From contig WTJI01000017.1 of the NCBI GenBank assembly GCA_011524905.1, positions 1 to 44,082 on the forward strand: DNA of 44,082 nt, in the 5' to 3' direction. The position numbers and the translations under genes were made by a program. Each line of letters starts with the position of its first letter. Within the stretch, counting starts at the first letter, position 1. Below are positions 29,214 to 37,988 of this stretch, one piece after another. The notes beneath the pieces are model-generated. The model searched no databases. It was not told the origin of the DNA and saw nothing but the letters and a program-made list of their open reading frames with translations. The stretch is from Flavobacteriales bacterium (GTDB lineage: Bacteria; Bacteroidota; Bacteroidia; Flavobacteriales; Flavobacteriaceae).

Positions 29214-30191
29214 TTAACAATAGCGTTTGTATTGTTCCTGCTGTTTTTCTAGTGCTGATCTAAACTCAGATTTGAGCTGATCAACTAGTGCTGCTATTGG
29301 AACGGAGTCTGAAATTGAACTGACTCCCTGTCCAGCCGACCAGATGGTTTTCCATGCCTTGGCTTCTGCTTTGGCAGCATCTAGTTCAGATCCAAAGTCG
29401 ATTTTCTTTGTATTTTTCCACATTTCTTCCGTAACGCCCATAGCTTCTAGACTGGGTCGAAGGAAGTTTGCATGTACGCCCGAAACAGCAGCCGTGTAGA
29501 CAATGTCTTCCGCCTTGCTGTTGATTATCATATTTTTATATTCATCATCTGCCTCACTTTCATCAACATTGATAAAACGAGTCCCCATGTAGGCCAAATC
29601 TGCTCCTATTTGTAGTGCGCTGGCCACATCTTGACCCGTACTAATACAACCTGATAGCAAAATAGTTTTATCAAAAAATGTTTTGATTTCGTTTACCAAA
29701 GCAAATGGGTGAAGCGTACCTGCATGTCCACCAGCACCAGCTGCCACCAAAATCAAACCATCGACACCCGCTTCAGCAGCTTTTTCAGCATGACGCTTTT
29801 TGATTACGTCGTGAAATACCAAGCCACCATAGCTGTGAACAGCAGTAACCAATTCTGACACCGCCCCTAGTGAAGTAATAATCAAAGGGACATTATGCTT
29901 CATGCATACCTCTAGGTCTGGTTGCACTCTTGGGTTCGTTGGATGAACAATGAGGTTCACACCAAAAGGGGCTGCTTTTTTGCCTGTTTCTTTCTCAAAT
30001 TTGTCCAATTCGGTTTTGATGGTGACTACCCACTCTTCAAAGCCTTCTGTAGTGCGTTGATTCAAGGCTGGAAAGGTGCCTACTATGCCATTTTTACAAC
30101 ATTCTATGACCAGCTTGGGACCAGAAATTAAAAACATAGGAGCAGCAACGACAGGGAATGAAATATCCTCGAAAAAAGAATTTTTTGACAT
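29214..30191 (-). CDS. Nitronate monooxygenase-like flavoprotein
   Basis: This 325-residue FMN-dependent TIM-barrel protein belongs to the 2-nitropropane dioxygenase/nitronate monooxygenase family. Recognisable parts are PVVAAPMFLISGP at the N-terminus, GVNLIVHPTNPR, and AAGAGGHAGTLHPFAL around residue 152, where the family catalytic histidine is expected. The flavin phosphate site follows (SGCISTGQDVASALQIGADLAYMGTRF region). Family members oxidise toxic nitronates or related metabolites, but related reductases such as FabK share the fold. It is two bases downstream of the DUF4442 gene and in the same transcript. Confidence 0.88.
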   Translation of the reverse strand: MSKNSFFEDISFPVVAAPMFLISGPKLVIECCKNGIVGTFPALNQRTTEGFEEWVVTIKTELDKFEKETGKKAAPFGVNLIVHPTNPRVQPDLEVCMKHNVPLIITSLGAVSELVTAVHSYGGLVFHDVIKKRHAEKAAEAGVDGLILVAAGAGGHAGTLHPFALVNEIKTFFDKTILLSGCISTGQDVASALQIGADLAYMGTRFINVDESEADDEYKNMIINSKAEDIVYTAAVSGVHANFLRPSLEAMGVTEEMWKNTKKIDFGSELDAAKAEAKAWKTIWSAGQGVSSISDSVPIAALVDQLKSEFRSALEKQQEQYKRYC

Positions 30192-30193
30192 AA

Positions 30194-30640
30194 TTATTTA
30201 GCTTTTAGTGTCCATTCAAACTCAAAAGTTGAAACCACATCTCCTGCTCTATCTGTTCCAACAGAAGTAACCCAGATAGTTTGTGGTTCTTTAGTTTCAA
30301 TAGCTTTTTGAACGGTTTCGGCTATGGCTTTTCGTTGGTTACAGCGAAAATGAATGCGCCCCGTTGCCTTTTTAGAAAAATTGGCTTTGTTATTTAAAAC
30401 CAACATCGAAACAGGTTTTTGGGATGCTCTAATAGCGACGGTCATTGGAATACCCGTAGCCAGCTCGGCAGCCATTCCTTGTACCGCCCAAAACATAGAT
30501 CGAAAGGGATTTTTGGTAAACCAGTTGTGTTTCACCGTGGTTGTACAACTTTCTGCGTCCAGTTGAACCACACGTACACCCGAAAAATAAGCAGATGGAA
30601 GATTGAAAAGGGAAAATAAATTAAACTTGGCGAGACTCAA
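30194..30640 (-). CDS. DUF4442 hotdog-fold thioesterase-like protein
   Basis: This 148-residue cytoplasmic protein matches the DUF4442 hotdog family, relatives of acyl-CoA thioesterases. It has the FNLPSAYFSGVRV opening, the WFTKNPFRSMFWAVQGMAAELATG helix region and a final beta strand rich in charged residues. The start is TTG, with an in-frame TAG two codons upstream, so no longer form exists. It overlaps the end of alanine dehydrogenase by 20 bases, indicating translational coupling. The natural substrate is unknown. Confidence 0.82.
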   Translation of the reverse strand: MSLAKFNLFSLFNLPSAYFSGVRVVQLDAESCTTTVKHNWFTKNPFRSMFWAVQGMAAELATGIPMTVAIRASQKPVSMLVLNNKANFSKKATGRIHFRCNQRKAIAETVQKAIETKEPQTIWVTSVGTDRAGDVVSTFEFEWTLKAK

Positions 30641-31751
30641 AATCTAGTATTTGATGTAAAGGTGTATATTTTTTTTGGAACAGTCGTGCAATATCCGAAC
30701 TTATTAATTTACCATCGACCACCGTTAAACCACTCCGAAGCGCCTCATTTTGTTTACAAGCCGCATGCCAACCCAGACGCGCCAACTGGACCACATAGGG
30801 CAAAGTAGCATTTGTTAATGCAAGGGTTGAAGTTTGTGGTACGGCTCCAGGCATATTGGTTACTGCGTAATGAACAATACCGTCTATGATGCGGATTGGG
30901 TCATTGTGTGTGGTCGGGACAGAGGTTTCAAAGCAGCCGCCTTGGTCAATAGCAACATCAATCAAAACGGTCCCAGGTTGCATTAGTTTCAGCATCGGTT
31001 TAGTAATCAATTTGGGGGCTTTGTCCCCAGGAATTAATACTGTACCAATAATCAGATGACTTTGACTTATTAGTGTTTCAATAACTAAAGTATTGGCGTG
31101 AAGCGGTGATACATTGGGGGGCATGACCTCTTTCAAATAACGTAACCGCTTTAAGTTGGTGTCTAAAATATATACTTGCGCCCCCATACCAGCAGCTACC
31201 CAGGCTGCTTGAGTTCCCGCTGTGCCGCCACCCAATATCAATACTTTAGCAGGGGGAGTGCCTGGAACACCTCCCAATAAAACCCCTGCCCCACCGTATG
31301 TTTTTTCTAAATATTTGGCGCCTTGCTGAGTGGCCAAACGACCAGCAACCTCTGACATGGGTATTAAAAGGGGTAATTGGTTGTTTTCTTGAATAGTTTC
31401 ATAAGCAATGCAGGTTGCACCGCTATTTACCATAGCAGCAGTAAGAGATTGACTTGCTGCAAAGTGAAAGTAAGTAAATACTGTGTGTCTTGACTCAATG
31501 TAGGCATATTCTGATTCAAGTGGCTCTTTGACCTTTACTATCATGTCAGAATTATTGTAAACCTCAGCGGCAGTAGAAACAATTATTGCACCAGATTGAC
31601 GGTAGTCGTCATTAGAAAAACTACTGAGCAGCCCTGCATTTTCTTCTACAAAAACAGTGTGATTCTGAGTTGTCAACTCTTTTACACCTGCTGGTGTTAC
31701 TGCAACACGTGACTCCTGAGGCTTTATTTCCTTGGGTATTCCTATTTTCAT
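30621..31751 (-). CDS. ald: Alanine dehydrogenase
   Basis: This 376-residue enzyme interconverts L-alanine and pyruvate with NAD. The start MKIGIPKEIKPQESRVAVTP is the family signature. The substrate lysine lies in VKVKEPL, the catalytic histidine in FTYFHFAA, and the dinucleotide-binding GGGTAGTQAAWVAAGMGA follows near residue 175. The C-terminal VTNMPGAVPQTST motif is intact. The length is typical. The upstream minus-strand region contains a terminator-like hairpin at 31790-31818. The DUF4442 and nitronate-monooxygenase-like genes follow in the same direction. Confidence 0.95.
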   Translation of the reverse strand: MKIGIPKEIKPQESRVAVTPAGVKELTTQNHTVFVEENAGLLSSFSNDDYRQSGAIIVSTAAEVYNNSDMIVKVKEPLESEYAYIESRHTVFTYFHFAASQSLTAAMVNSGATCIAYETIQENNQLPLLIPMSEVAGRLATQQGAKYLEKTYGGAGVLLGGVPGTPPAKVLILGGGTAGTQAAWVAAGMGAQVYILDTNLKRLRYLKEVMPPNVSPLHANTLVIETLISQSHLIIGTVLIPGDKAPKLITKPMLKLMQPGTVLIDVAIDQGGCFETSVPTTHNDPIRIIDGIVHYAVTNMPGAVPQTSTLALTNATLPYVVQLARLGWHAACKQNEALRSGLTVVDGKLISSDIARLFQKKYTPLHQILDFESRQV

Positions 31752-31789
31752 GGGTCTTTGATATAAAATAAAATATGTTATCTATAAAA

Positions 31790-31818
31790 TAAAAACCTCC
31801 AGGAAGTAGTCCCAGAGG
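31790..31818 (-). terminator. Terminator-like hairpin in the ald leader
   Basis: Read on the minus strand, CCTCTGGG (31818 to 31811) pairs with CCTGGAGG (31803 to 31796) through eight pairs including two G-T wobbles, around a 7-base loop, and is followed by TTTTTATTTTAT. It lies about 39 bases before the ald start. No minus-strand gene ends here, so it could be an attenuator in the ald leader or the end of a short RNA. The fold has not been tested. Confidence 0.35.
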
Positions 31819-31849
31819 CATAACCATAAACCAATTCTGAAAAATAGAC

Positions 31850-31877
31850 TTGGTACTATAAAAATACCGTAATTTTA
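31850..31877 (+). promoter_or_regulatory. Weak candidate promoter for msrA
   Basis: TTG (31850-31852) and TAATTTTA (31870-31877) are separated by 17 bases, approximating the Bacteroidota -33 and -7 elements. The -7 box misses the final G of TAnnTTTG. The ATG follows at 31914. Confidence 0.3.
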
Positions 31878-31913
31878 TTTCAGAAAAAAAATGTAAACTG
31901 ATTTTTTACTGCT

Positions 31914-32534
31914 ATGAAAAAAATATTTATTCTCCTCATTTTGGCAATTGGCTCTTTGCAATGTCAAAGTGGTCAAGTTGGTCCCAAAAAAGAATTGAAG
32001 ATACCAGCTGGACATGACGTAGCTTATTTTGCATCCGGATGCTTTTGGTGTGTTGAAGGGGTGTATGAAGAAGTTTATGGCGTGAACAATGTTGTTTCTG
32101 GTTATGCTGGTGGAAACGAGATTAATCCATCCTATTATGACCATGGCAATCACGCTGAGACAGTAGCAGTTGTTTATGATCCCAATCGGGTATCTTACCA
32201 AGATTTAGTTCAGGTATTCTTCGACATAACCAACCCTTACACCGTGGGTCAAGCACCTGATTTTGGTAAATCATATCGTTCTATTCTTTTCCCTGCAAAT
32301 AATGCGCAAAAACAGATTGTTGATCAATTTTTGTCAACAGTAGAAGGACATAAAATTGAGGTGTTACAAGACGAACAACAAAACTTTACCTTTGCCGAAG
32401 ACTACCATCAAGACTATGTTGCGCGTTTACTGCGTGGTGAAAAAGTTGTCAACCAATCCTACGGGTTTAATGTATCCCTGCCCAGAAGACAAGAATTTAT
32501 AAACAAAACTAAAGTTCGACTCAAAAAACGCTAA
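31914..32534 (+). CDS. msrA: Peptide-methionine (S)-S-oxide reductase MsrA, exported
   Basis: This 206-residue enzyme reduces methionine-S-sulfoxide in oxidised proteins. The catalytic GCFWCVEGVYEE motif starts near residue 43, and SGYAGG, YYDHGNHAETVAVVYDP and the C-terminal FTFAEDYHQDY follow as in the family. An N-terminal hydrophobic segment (residues 3-18) ends at SLQCQS, so it is probably a periplasmic lipoprotein, although the residue before the cysteine is unusual for a lipobox. The stop codon interlocks with that of the convergent DUF3347 gene. Confidence 0.95.
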   Translation: MKKIFILLILAIGSLQCQSGQVGPKKELKIPAGHDVAYFASGCFWCVEGVYEEVYGVNNVVSGYAGGNEINPSYYDHGNHAETVAVVYDPNRVSYQDLVQVFFDITNPYTVGQAPDFGKSYRSILFPANNAQKQIVDQFLSTVEGHKIEVLQDEQQNFTFAEDYHQDYVARLLRGEKVVNQSYGFNVSLPRRQEFINKTKVRLKKR

Positions 32535-33076
32535 TTCAAAGTCTTTTCAATAACCCCACAACGGAGCATTTTACTGCCATAGTAGGGGTTTAGCACTTTA
32601 TCCTCCATACTCAACCATGAATTACCACCCTTATACATAGGGCAATATTGGACATAGATTTTTTCTTTGGCGGGAGCAATCTGCTGCCAAGCGAGTAAAG
32701 ATTCTGTGAGGCCAATCAATTGAAAACGCTGCATGGCAAAGGGACTGTTTTGCATGTCAGCAACCTGTGCTTTTAGTTGAGAGACTAAAGTTGTAGCTGT
32801 ATTTGTCTCAAGTCCTTGGGCTGCTGCGGTTATGATTGCCGGAAATACCTTTAAGTGTTCTTTTGTTTGCAGCGAGTCGTCTGATACCATAGCGTTTTTG
32901 ATTCTGATATATTGGGCTAAAACAGGCTCCGAAGGTAGTTTCTCTGTAACAACTTTTTTATCTTTTTGAGTCATTTCAGGAGCCACCTTTACTGCAGGAC
33001 GAACTGGTTTATCTTCACAGGCGTTCGAAAGAATAAGGATCAATAACAGTTTCGGATAAAGGATTGCTTTTTTCAT
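32531..33076 (-). CDS. DUF3347 domain lipoprotein
   Basis: This 181-residue protein has a signal peptide ending in the lipobox ILSNAC (Cys near residue 20), so it should be anchored in the envelope. The mature part is a helical DUF3347 domain with the typical end pattern YCPMYKGG, WLSMEDKVLNPYYG and MLRCG. The conserved Cys-Pro-Met and terminal Cys-Gly recall periplasmic copper-handling proteins in which DUF3347 is found, but copper binding is inference. A candidate -7 box lies 16 bases before the ATG. Confidence 0.82.
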   Translation of the reverse strand: MKKAILYPKLLLILILSNACEDKPVRPAVKVAPEMTQKDKKVVTEKLPSEPVLAQYIRIKNAMVSDDSLQTKEHLKVFPAIITAAAQGLETNTATTLVSQLKAQVADMQNSPFAMQRFQLIGLTESLLAWQQIAPAKEKIYVQYCPMYKGGNSWLSMEDKVLNPYYGSKMLRCGVIEKTLN

Positions 33077-33092
33077 GTTTTTGATTTTTTTT

Positions 33093-33100
33093 CAAATATA
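33093..33100 (-). promoter_or_regulatory. Candidate -7 box (TATATTTG) for DUF3347 gene
   Basis: Read on the minus strand, TATATTTG matches TAnnTTTG exactly and ends 16 bases before the ATG at 33076. No matching -33 element was found at the expected spacing. Confidence 0.35.
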
Positions 33101-33209
33101 GATAAGCTTAATGAGTTTGTCTTTTCTAGACAAGTGAAAATTCAAACTGTTGATATGCTTAAAAAAATCTCAAAACCCTCTGATTAGATAGCATTTTGTC
33201 TAATTTTCA

Positions 33210-33217
33210 TAAATTTG
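33210..33217 (+). promoter_or_regulatory. Candidate -7 box (TAAATTTG) for LolA-like gene
   Basis: TAAATTTG matches the -7 consensus exactly and lies 88 bases before the ATG at 33306, inside a 229-base intergenic region with no gene. The long leader makes it less certain than the other boxes. Confidence 0.25.
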
Positions 33218-33305
33218 TTTGACTTATAAATTTAAACTGAATTGTGTTGTATTTCTCCTAAAAAAACCTACAATTTTCAATTCATCAAATCAAAAACAAG
33301 AAATT

Positions 33306-34076
33306 ATGAACAAACTTACATTTACTTTTTTAAGCCTACTATTCGTATGTATTCACAGTTTACAAGCCCAAAGTGTAGACGAAATATTAGATAATTATTT
33401 TGAAAATACAGGTGGTAAAGCCCAATGGGAGAGCCTTCAAGGAATCAAAATGATGGCCAAGGTCAACCAAATGGGTATGGAAATTCCAATTGAAATCGTT
33501 CAACTCAAATCTGGTAAGCAAATGACCGTGATCAATTTCCAAGGCCAACAAATGAAACAAGGTGTTTTTGACGGGGAGGTACTATGGAATATCAACATGA
33601 TGACTCAAAAAGCCGAGAAAAGTGATCAAGAAACAACAGACAATGTGAAGCGCGAAGTAAAAGGTGAATTCCCTGATCCTTTTCTAAATTATAAAGAAAA
33701 AGGATATACTGCAGAACTATTAGGCACCGAGGAAATGGATGGTGCAGAATGCTTTAAAATAAAACTGACCAAAAAGCCATTAATCATCGATGGAAAAGAA
33801 GTAGAAAATGTATCCTTCTATTTTTTTGATACGGAAAACTATGTTCCACTCGTGATTCATTCAGAGATCAAATCTGGGCAGTTTAAAGGTCAAATCAGTG
33901 AAATTAAAATGAGTGATTATCAAGAGGTTGGTGGCCTTTATTTTCCTTTTTCTATGGTTCAAGGTGTAAAAGATCAAGAGGGACAGACCATTTCATTGGA
34001 TGAAATTATCCTCAATCCAGAAATAGACCCAGCGGCTTTTGCTTTTCCTGAAGATACTGATTCGGACTCCAAGTAA
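33306..34076 (+). CDS. LolA-like outer-membrane lipoprotein-sorting family protein
   Basis: This 256-residue periplasmic protein starts with a signal peptide ending LQAQ (residue 20). The mature part matches the outer-membrane lipoprotein-sorting (LolA/LolB-like) beta-half-barrel family of Bacteroidota, with NYFENTGGKAQWESLQGI near the start and alternating strands such as KMMAKVNQMGMEIP and SFYFFDTENYVPLVIHSE. The ATG at 33306 is used because an upstream in-frame start at 33219 would precede the signal peptide with an odd extension. It lies 23 bases before the propeller gene, and the two are probably co-expressed. The ligand is unknown. Confidence 0.82.
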   Translation: MNKLTFTFLSLLFVCIHSLQAQSVDEILDNYFENTGGKAQWESLQGIKMMAKVNQMGMEIPIEIVQLKSGKQMTVINFQGQQMKQGVFDGEVLWNINMMTQKAEKSDQETTDNVKREVKGEFPDPFLNYKEKGYTAELLGTEEMDGAECFKIKLTKKPLIIDGKEVENVSFYFFDTENYVPLVIHSEIKSGQFKGQISEIKMSDYQEVGGLYFPFSMVQGVKDQEGQTISLDEIILNPEIDPAAFAFPEDTDSDSK

Positions 34077-34099
34077 TTTACTCATTAGCCAATTTGAAT

Positions 34100-37000
34100 A
34101 TGAAAAAATCAATAATCCTAATTGTTTTGGGCTGCTTGATTATGGGATTCGTTCCTGTACAAGCACAACAAAAAAAAGTACAAAAACTGGGTTCCTACTT
34201 TGGCGACATGCGGGCACGTCATATTGGCCCAGCACTAATGAGTGGACGTATCAATGACTTAGAACTCCACCCAACTAATTCACGTATCATCTATGCAGGC
34301 ACAGCTGGTGGTGGAGTATGGAAATCCAATGATGGAGGCGCAACTTTTAATCCCATTTTTGACGATTATATCCAATCGATTGGAGCGGTAGCACTCGATC
34401 CAAATGATCCTGATAACACCATTTATGTTGGGACTGGAGAAACATGGACTCGGAACAGCGTCTCTGTTGGCGATGGTCTTTATAAATCTACAGATGGTGG
34501 AATCAATTGGACGAAATTAGGCTTTGATCAATCAGAACGCATTGCCAATATAATTGTCAATCCTAAAAACGCCAACGAAGTTTATGTCGGAGTATTGGGA
34601 GCGTTGTGGTCTGATAGTGAAGAAAGAGGTGTTTACAAGTCCATGGATGGGGGTATTACCTGGGATCGAATTTTGTTTGACGGACCTGCCACGGGATGCG
34701 CAGACTTAGCCATGGATCCCAATGATCCCAATACTCTTTATGCTTCCATGTGGGAATTCCGCAGAACAGCCTGGTCATTTAATTCAGGTGGAGCCAAAAG
34801 TGCTTTGTATAAATCTAAAGATGCTGGGCGTACATGGAAAAAAATCCACAACGGTTTCCCCAATGGCAAACTGGGTCGTTTGGCCATTGCTGTCGCTCCT
34901 TCTAATTCCAATATCCTCTATACGGTCATTGAAGCAGAAGAACAAGACCGAAAAGGTCTCTATCGCAGTGACGATGGAGGAGAAAGTTGGGTCCAAAACA
35001 ACAACGATTTTGGCATAACAGTCCGCCCATTTTACTTTTCGCGATTGGTTATTGATCCAAAAAATCCTGATGTAATTGTAAAAGCTGGTCTTTCTGGGTC
35101 TATTTCTCGAGATGGTGGGAAAACATTCAAAGACTTGGGAGATATGCACAGTGATATCCATGATTTGGCATTTCATATCAAAGACTCAGACTTTATGTTT
35201 GCTGGTACTGACGGAGGTGTCTATCGATCATGGAATGGTGGAACAACATTTGAGATTGTAGAAAACCTGCCGCTATCACAATTCTATCATATCAGTGTAG
35301 ACGATGCAGAACCCTATAATGTGTATGGTGGACTTCAAGACAACGGCTCTTGGTTTGGCCCTAATGCTGCTGCAGGTGGTGTCAAAGCTGCACAATGGAC
35401 TTCTGTTGGACAAGGCGACGGATTTCGGGTATTGAAGCACACTACAAAAAATATTGTTTATTCTGAAATGCAAGGCGCTGAAAATGTTTGGCGATATGAC
35501 CTAGACAAAGGACGAATCAAAACCATCCAACCCCTACCCAAAAAAGGGCAACCCAAGTTGCGCTATAACTGGAATGCGCCTATTGCTTTAAGTCGTAATC
35601 AACCAGATAGAATTTACATTGGAAGTCAATTCTTACACCGTTCAGAAGATCAAGGTGAAAGCTGGCAAACAATTTCTCCTGATTTAACCACAAACGATTC
35701 TAGCAAGCAAAATCAAGAAGATTCGGGAGGTCTATCTATGGATAATTCTGGTGCCGAAAATCATACAACTATTTTTACCATTGCCGAGTCACCATTGGAT
35801 GAAAATATCATTTGGGTTGGGACGGATGATGGTAACATTCAATTAACAAGAGATGGCGGAAAAAGCTGGACTTTGACCTCAAGTAATCTTCCAGGTCTCC
35901 CCCAACCCACTTGGGTTTACCACATCGAAGCCAGTGTACACAACCCAGGAACCGCTTATGCTGTATTAGATGGTCACACTAGGGGCGACCGAACTCCGTA
36001 TGTTTACAAAACGACAGACTTTGGTCGTAGTTGGACTTCCATCACTACAGATGAAATCAAGGATTTTGCTCGCAATATCCAAGAAGATACCGTGAATCCC
36101 GATTTGTTGTTTTTGGGTACGGAACAGGGACTATATATCACCAACAATGGTGGTACAAGTTGGAGTGCATTTACCAATAACCTCCCCCCTGTTGCGATTC
36201 ATTTTATAGACTTACAAACACGAACCAATGACCTGGTATTGGGTACACACGGTCGTGGGGTTATCATCATAGACGATATTTCTCCGCTACGTAATTTGAA
36301 TGAAGCACAATTAAAAAGTAAATTAAATTTCTTTGAACCCACAGGTATGGTGATGCGAGATAAAAGCGCTGGCTTTGTTGAATACTTTGGGACGGAAACT
36401 CAATTTGTTGGGGAAAATCCCAGTAGGGTAGCTCAATTTAAATACGTGTTACCCAAGCGACACACTTTTGGTAAGATGACCATGGAGGTACAGGATATGC
36501 AGGGTAATAAAGTAGCTACCTTGAACCCAAAAAAATCAAAAGGTGTCAATATTGTAAGCTGGAACTATACCATGAGACAACCCAAGGTAGCCAAGGGCAA
36601 AACACTTGCTTTTGGTGGGTTTACCTCCCCCCGAGTACCCGCAGGAGATTACAAGCTTGTTATCAAAAAAGGACGTGACACTTTTGAACAAATATTTACA
36701 CTCACTAATGATCCTGAGACCAGCACTGACTCAGCCTACTTTGATGCAAAAAATCGTATAACCATGCAGCTATATGATATGACCCAAGAATTAGCGTATA
36801 TGGTATATGAATTGGATGCCTTACTCGAAAAAACAAAAAGTAAAAAAATCAAAGGCAAGCTACAAGCCCTAAAGGAAACCTTAGTCATTACTACGGGCGA
36901 CAACTATGTTGGGGCTGCTGAGCCCCAGTTACGTGAAAAAATGGCTAGCCTCTACAGCAAGGTAGCCAATAGCTATTCTAAAGCTTCACCCAATGAAATG

Positions 37001-37123
37001 GAGTTCTTAGATGTCATTGCTACTCGTTTTAATGCAGCTAAAAAAACTTTTACACAGCTTAAAAAAAGAGCCAAAGTAGATTTGAGCACCCTCAAATCCT
37101 TTGATACCTTTATCAATGAGTAA
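34100..37123 (+). CDS. Secreted Asp-box (BNR/VPS10-like) beta-propeller protein
   Basis: This 1007-residue exported protein has a signal peptide ending VQAQ (residue 23). Residues about 30-740 contain at least ten Asp-box repeats of the form S-x-D-x-G-x-T-[WF], for example SNDGGATF, STDGGINW, SMDGGITW, SKDAGRTW, SDDGGESW and TRDGGKSW, predicting one or two beta-propellers as in sortilin/VPS10 and sialidase families. The C-terminal 250 residues include a beta-sandwich segment (GRDTFEQIFTLTNDPE) and a helical end. Bacteroidota homologs are often called glycosyl hydrolase, but no catalytic residues can be assigned. A strong terminator follows. Confidence 0.88.
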   Translation: MKKSIILIVLGCLIMGFVPVQAQQKKVQKLGSYFGDMRARHIGPALMSGRINDLELHPTNSRIIYAGTAGGGVWKSNDGGATFNPIFDDYIQSIGAVALDPNDPDNTIYVGTGETWTRNSVSVGDGLYKSTDGGINWTKLGFDQSERIANIIVNPKNANEVYVGVLGALWSDSEERGVYKSMDGGITWDRILFDGPATGCADLAMDPNDPNTLYASMWEFRRTAWSFNSGGAKSALYKSKDAGRTWKKIHNGFPNGKLGRLAIAVAPSNSNILYTVIEAEEQDRKGLYRSDDGGESWVQNNNDFGITVRPFYFSRLVIDPKNPDVIVKAGLSGSISRDGGKTFKDLGDMHSDIHDLAFHIKDSDFMFAGTDGGVYRSWNGGTTFEIVENLPLSQFYHISVDDAEPYNVYGGLQDNGSWFGPNAAAGGVKAAQWTSVGQGDGFRVLKHTTKNIVYSEMQGAENVWRYDLDKGRIKTIQPLPKKGQPKLRYNWNAPIALSRNQPDRIYIGSQFLHRSEDQGESWQTISPDLTTNDSSKQNQEDSGGLSMDNSGAENHTTIFTIAESPLDENIIWVGTDDGNIQLTRDGGKSWTLTSSNLPGLPQPTWVYHIEASVHNPGTAYAVLDGHTRGDRTPYVYKTTDFGRSWTSITTDEIKDFARNIQEDTVNPDLLFLGTEQGLYITNNGGTSWSAFTNNLPPVAIHFIDLQTRTNDLVLGTHGRGVIIIDDISPLRNLNEAQLKSKLNFFEPTGMVMRDKSAGFVEYFGTETQFVGENPSRVAQFKYVLPKRHTFGKMTMEVQDMQGNKVATLNPKKSKGVNIVSWNYTMRQPKVAKGKTLAFGGFTSPRVPAGDYKLVIKKGRDTFEQIFTLTNDPETSTDSAYFDAKNRITMQLYDMTQELAYMVYELDALLEKTKSKKIKGKLQALKETLVITTGDNYVGAAEPQLREKMASLYSKVANSYSKASPNEMEFLDVIATRFNAAKKTFTQLKKRAKVDLSTLKSFDTFINE

Positions 37124-37144
37124 GGATTCGTCATCTAGTTTTAC

Positions 37145-37178
37145 AAAACCTCAGCGGTACTCCGCCTGAGGTTTTTTT
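37145..37178 (+). terminator. Intrinsic terminator after propeller gene
   Basis: AACCTCAG (37147-37154) pairs with CTGAGGTT (37165-37172). An inner CGG/CCG pairing caps the hairpin, with one bulged C, and seven T residues end at 37178. The T-run overlaps the stop codon of the convergent DUF4249 gene (37177-37179). Confidence 0.85.
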
Positions 37179-37983
37179 ATTCAATTATTTTCTCCAAAAT
37201 GGAAGCATGGTAAATGCCAAAATACCCCAATGCATTATTGTCAAAATTTCCTTGTGGATTAAATGGGGTAATATCATTAGATCGAGGATCAGTCACAAGT
37301 GCTAATTGATAAAAATAGTCATAATAGGCTTTATTGGTGCTCAATAAGCGTACTTGCACCGTATCTTTGGGCATAAAAGTTTCTCGAATTGGAACAGAAA
37401 AATCGGTGTCAATAGGCGCAAAAACATCATCAAAAACAGTAAAGCCCTCGGAAATATTTTCTCCTGATTGAAACAGTTGGATTCGGTAATAGTTTTTTGT
37501 CGTAGGATCATCTTCAATTAAGGCAGTAAGGCGTACTGCACTAGGATCACGAAAGGGCAGGTCGGAAAGTTCGATTTGTTCTAGATCAATCAAAGGGGCA
37601 GCAGTAGGCACGGTTGCTTTTGCTTCGTAAGACTTATCAGAAACCCGAATCACCAATGTAAAAGAGTCATTAGAAACAGCCTCAATTTGCGTAGCTTGAT
37701 ATCGACCAGTTTCTATTTCAGCCACTGTATAAGTTTTTGTAGGGCTTCTCAATTCGATTTGTGCATCGCTTACCAATGATGAAGAATCTAAGCTATAAAA
37801 GGGCGTGGATCGTGATAATTGAACATCAAGAGTTTGCAAACCGACATCTAGGCCTGCCGCAATTACCAAACGGGGTTCGGCGTCTTTTAAATCTAATTCT
37901 ATTACATCCTCGCAACCCCAGCTCAGAGATATGATAGCAAAGACAAGAAAAATTGAAAAACGATTGTTGAAGTTTGTAGCCAT
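37177..37983 (-). CDS. DUF4249 lipoprotein, partner of TonB receptor
   Basis: This 268-residue lipoprotein has a signal peptide ending in SLSWGC (Cys24) followed by EDVIELDL, the hallmark start of the DUF4249 family. The mature part is beta-rich. In Bacteroidota these proteins are encoded next to TonB-dependent receptors and probably act as surface partners in uptake, by analogy with SusD. Here it begins five bases after the receptor gene on the same strand, so the two form one unit. The ligand is unknown. Confidence 0.88.
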   Translation of the reverse strand: MATNFNNRFSIFLVFAIISLSWGCEDVIELDLKDAEPRLVIAAGLDVGLQTLDVQLSRSTPFYSLDSSSLVSDAQIELRSPTKTYTVAEIETGRYQATQIEAVSNDSFTLVIRVSDKSYEAKATVPTAAPLIDLEQIELSDLPFRDPSAVRLTALIEDDPTTKNYYRIQLFQSGENISEGFTVFDDVFAPIDTDFSVPIRETFMPKDTVQVRLLSTNKAYYDYFYQLALVTDPRSNDITPFNPQGNFDNNALGYFGIYHASILEKIIE

Positions 37984-37988
37984 TTGAT

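Noticed and set aside
31621-31827. Minus-strand 68-codon frame overlapping the start of ald
   Set aside because: Two thirds of it is an out-of-frame shadow of ald. Only the first 25 codons lie in free sequence and they coincide with the hairpin, so a leader peptide is possible but not supported as a gene.
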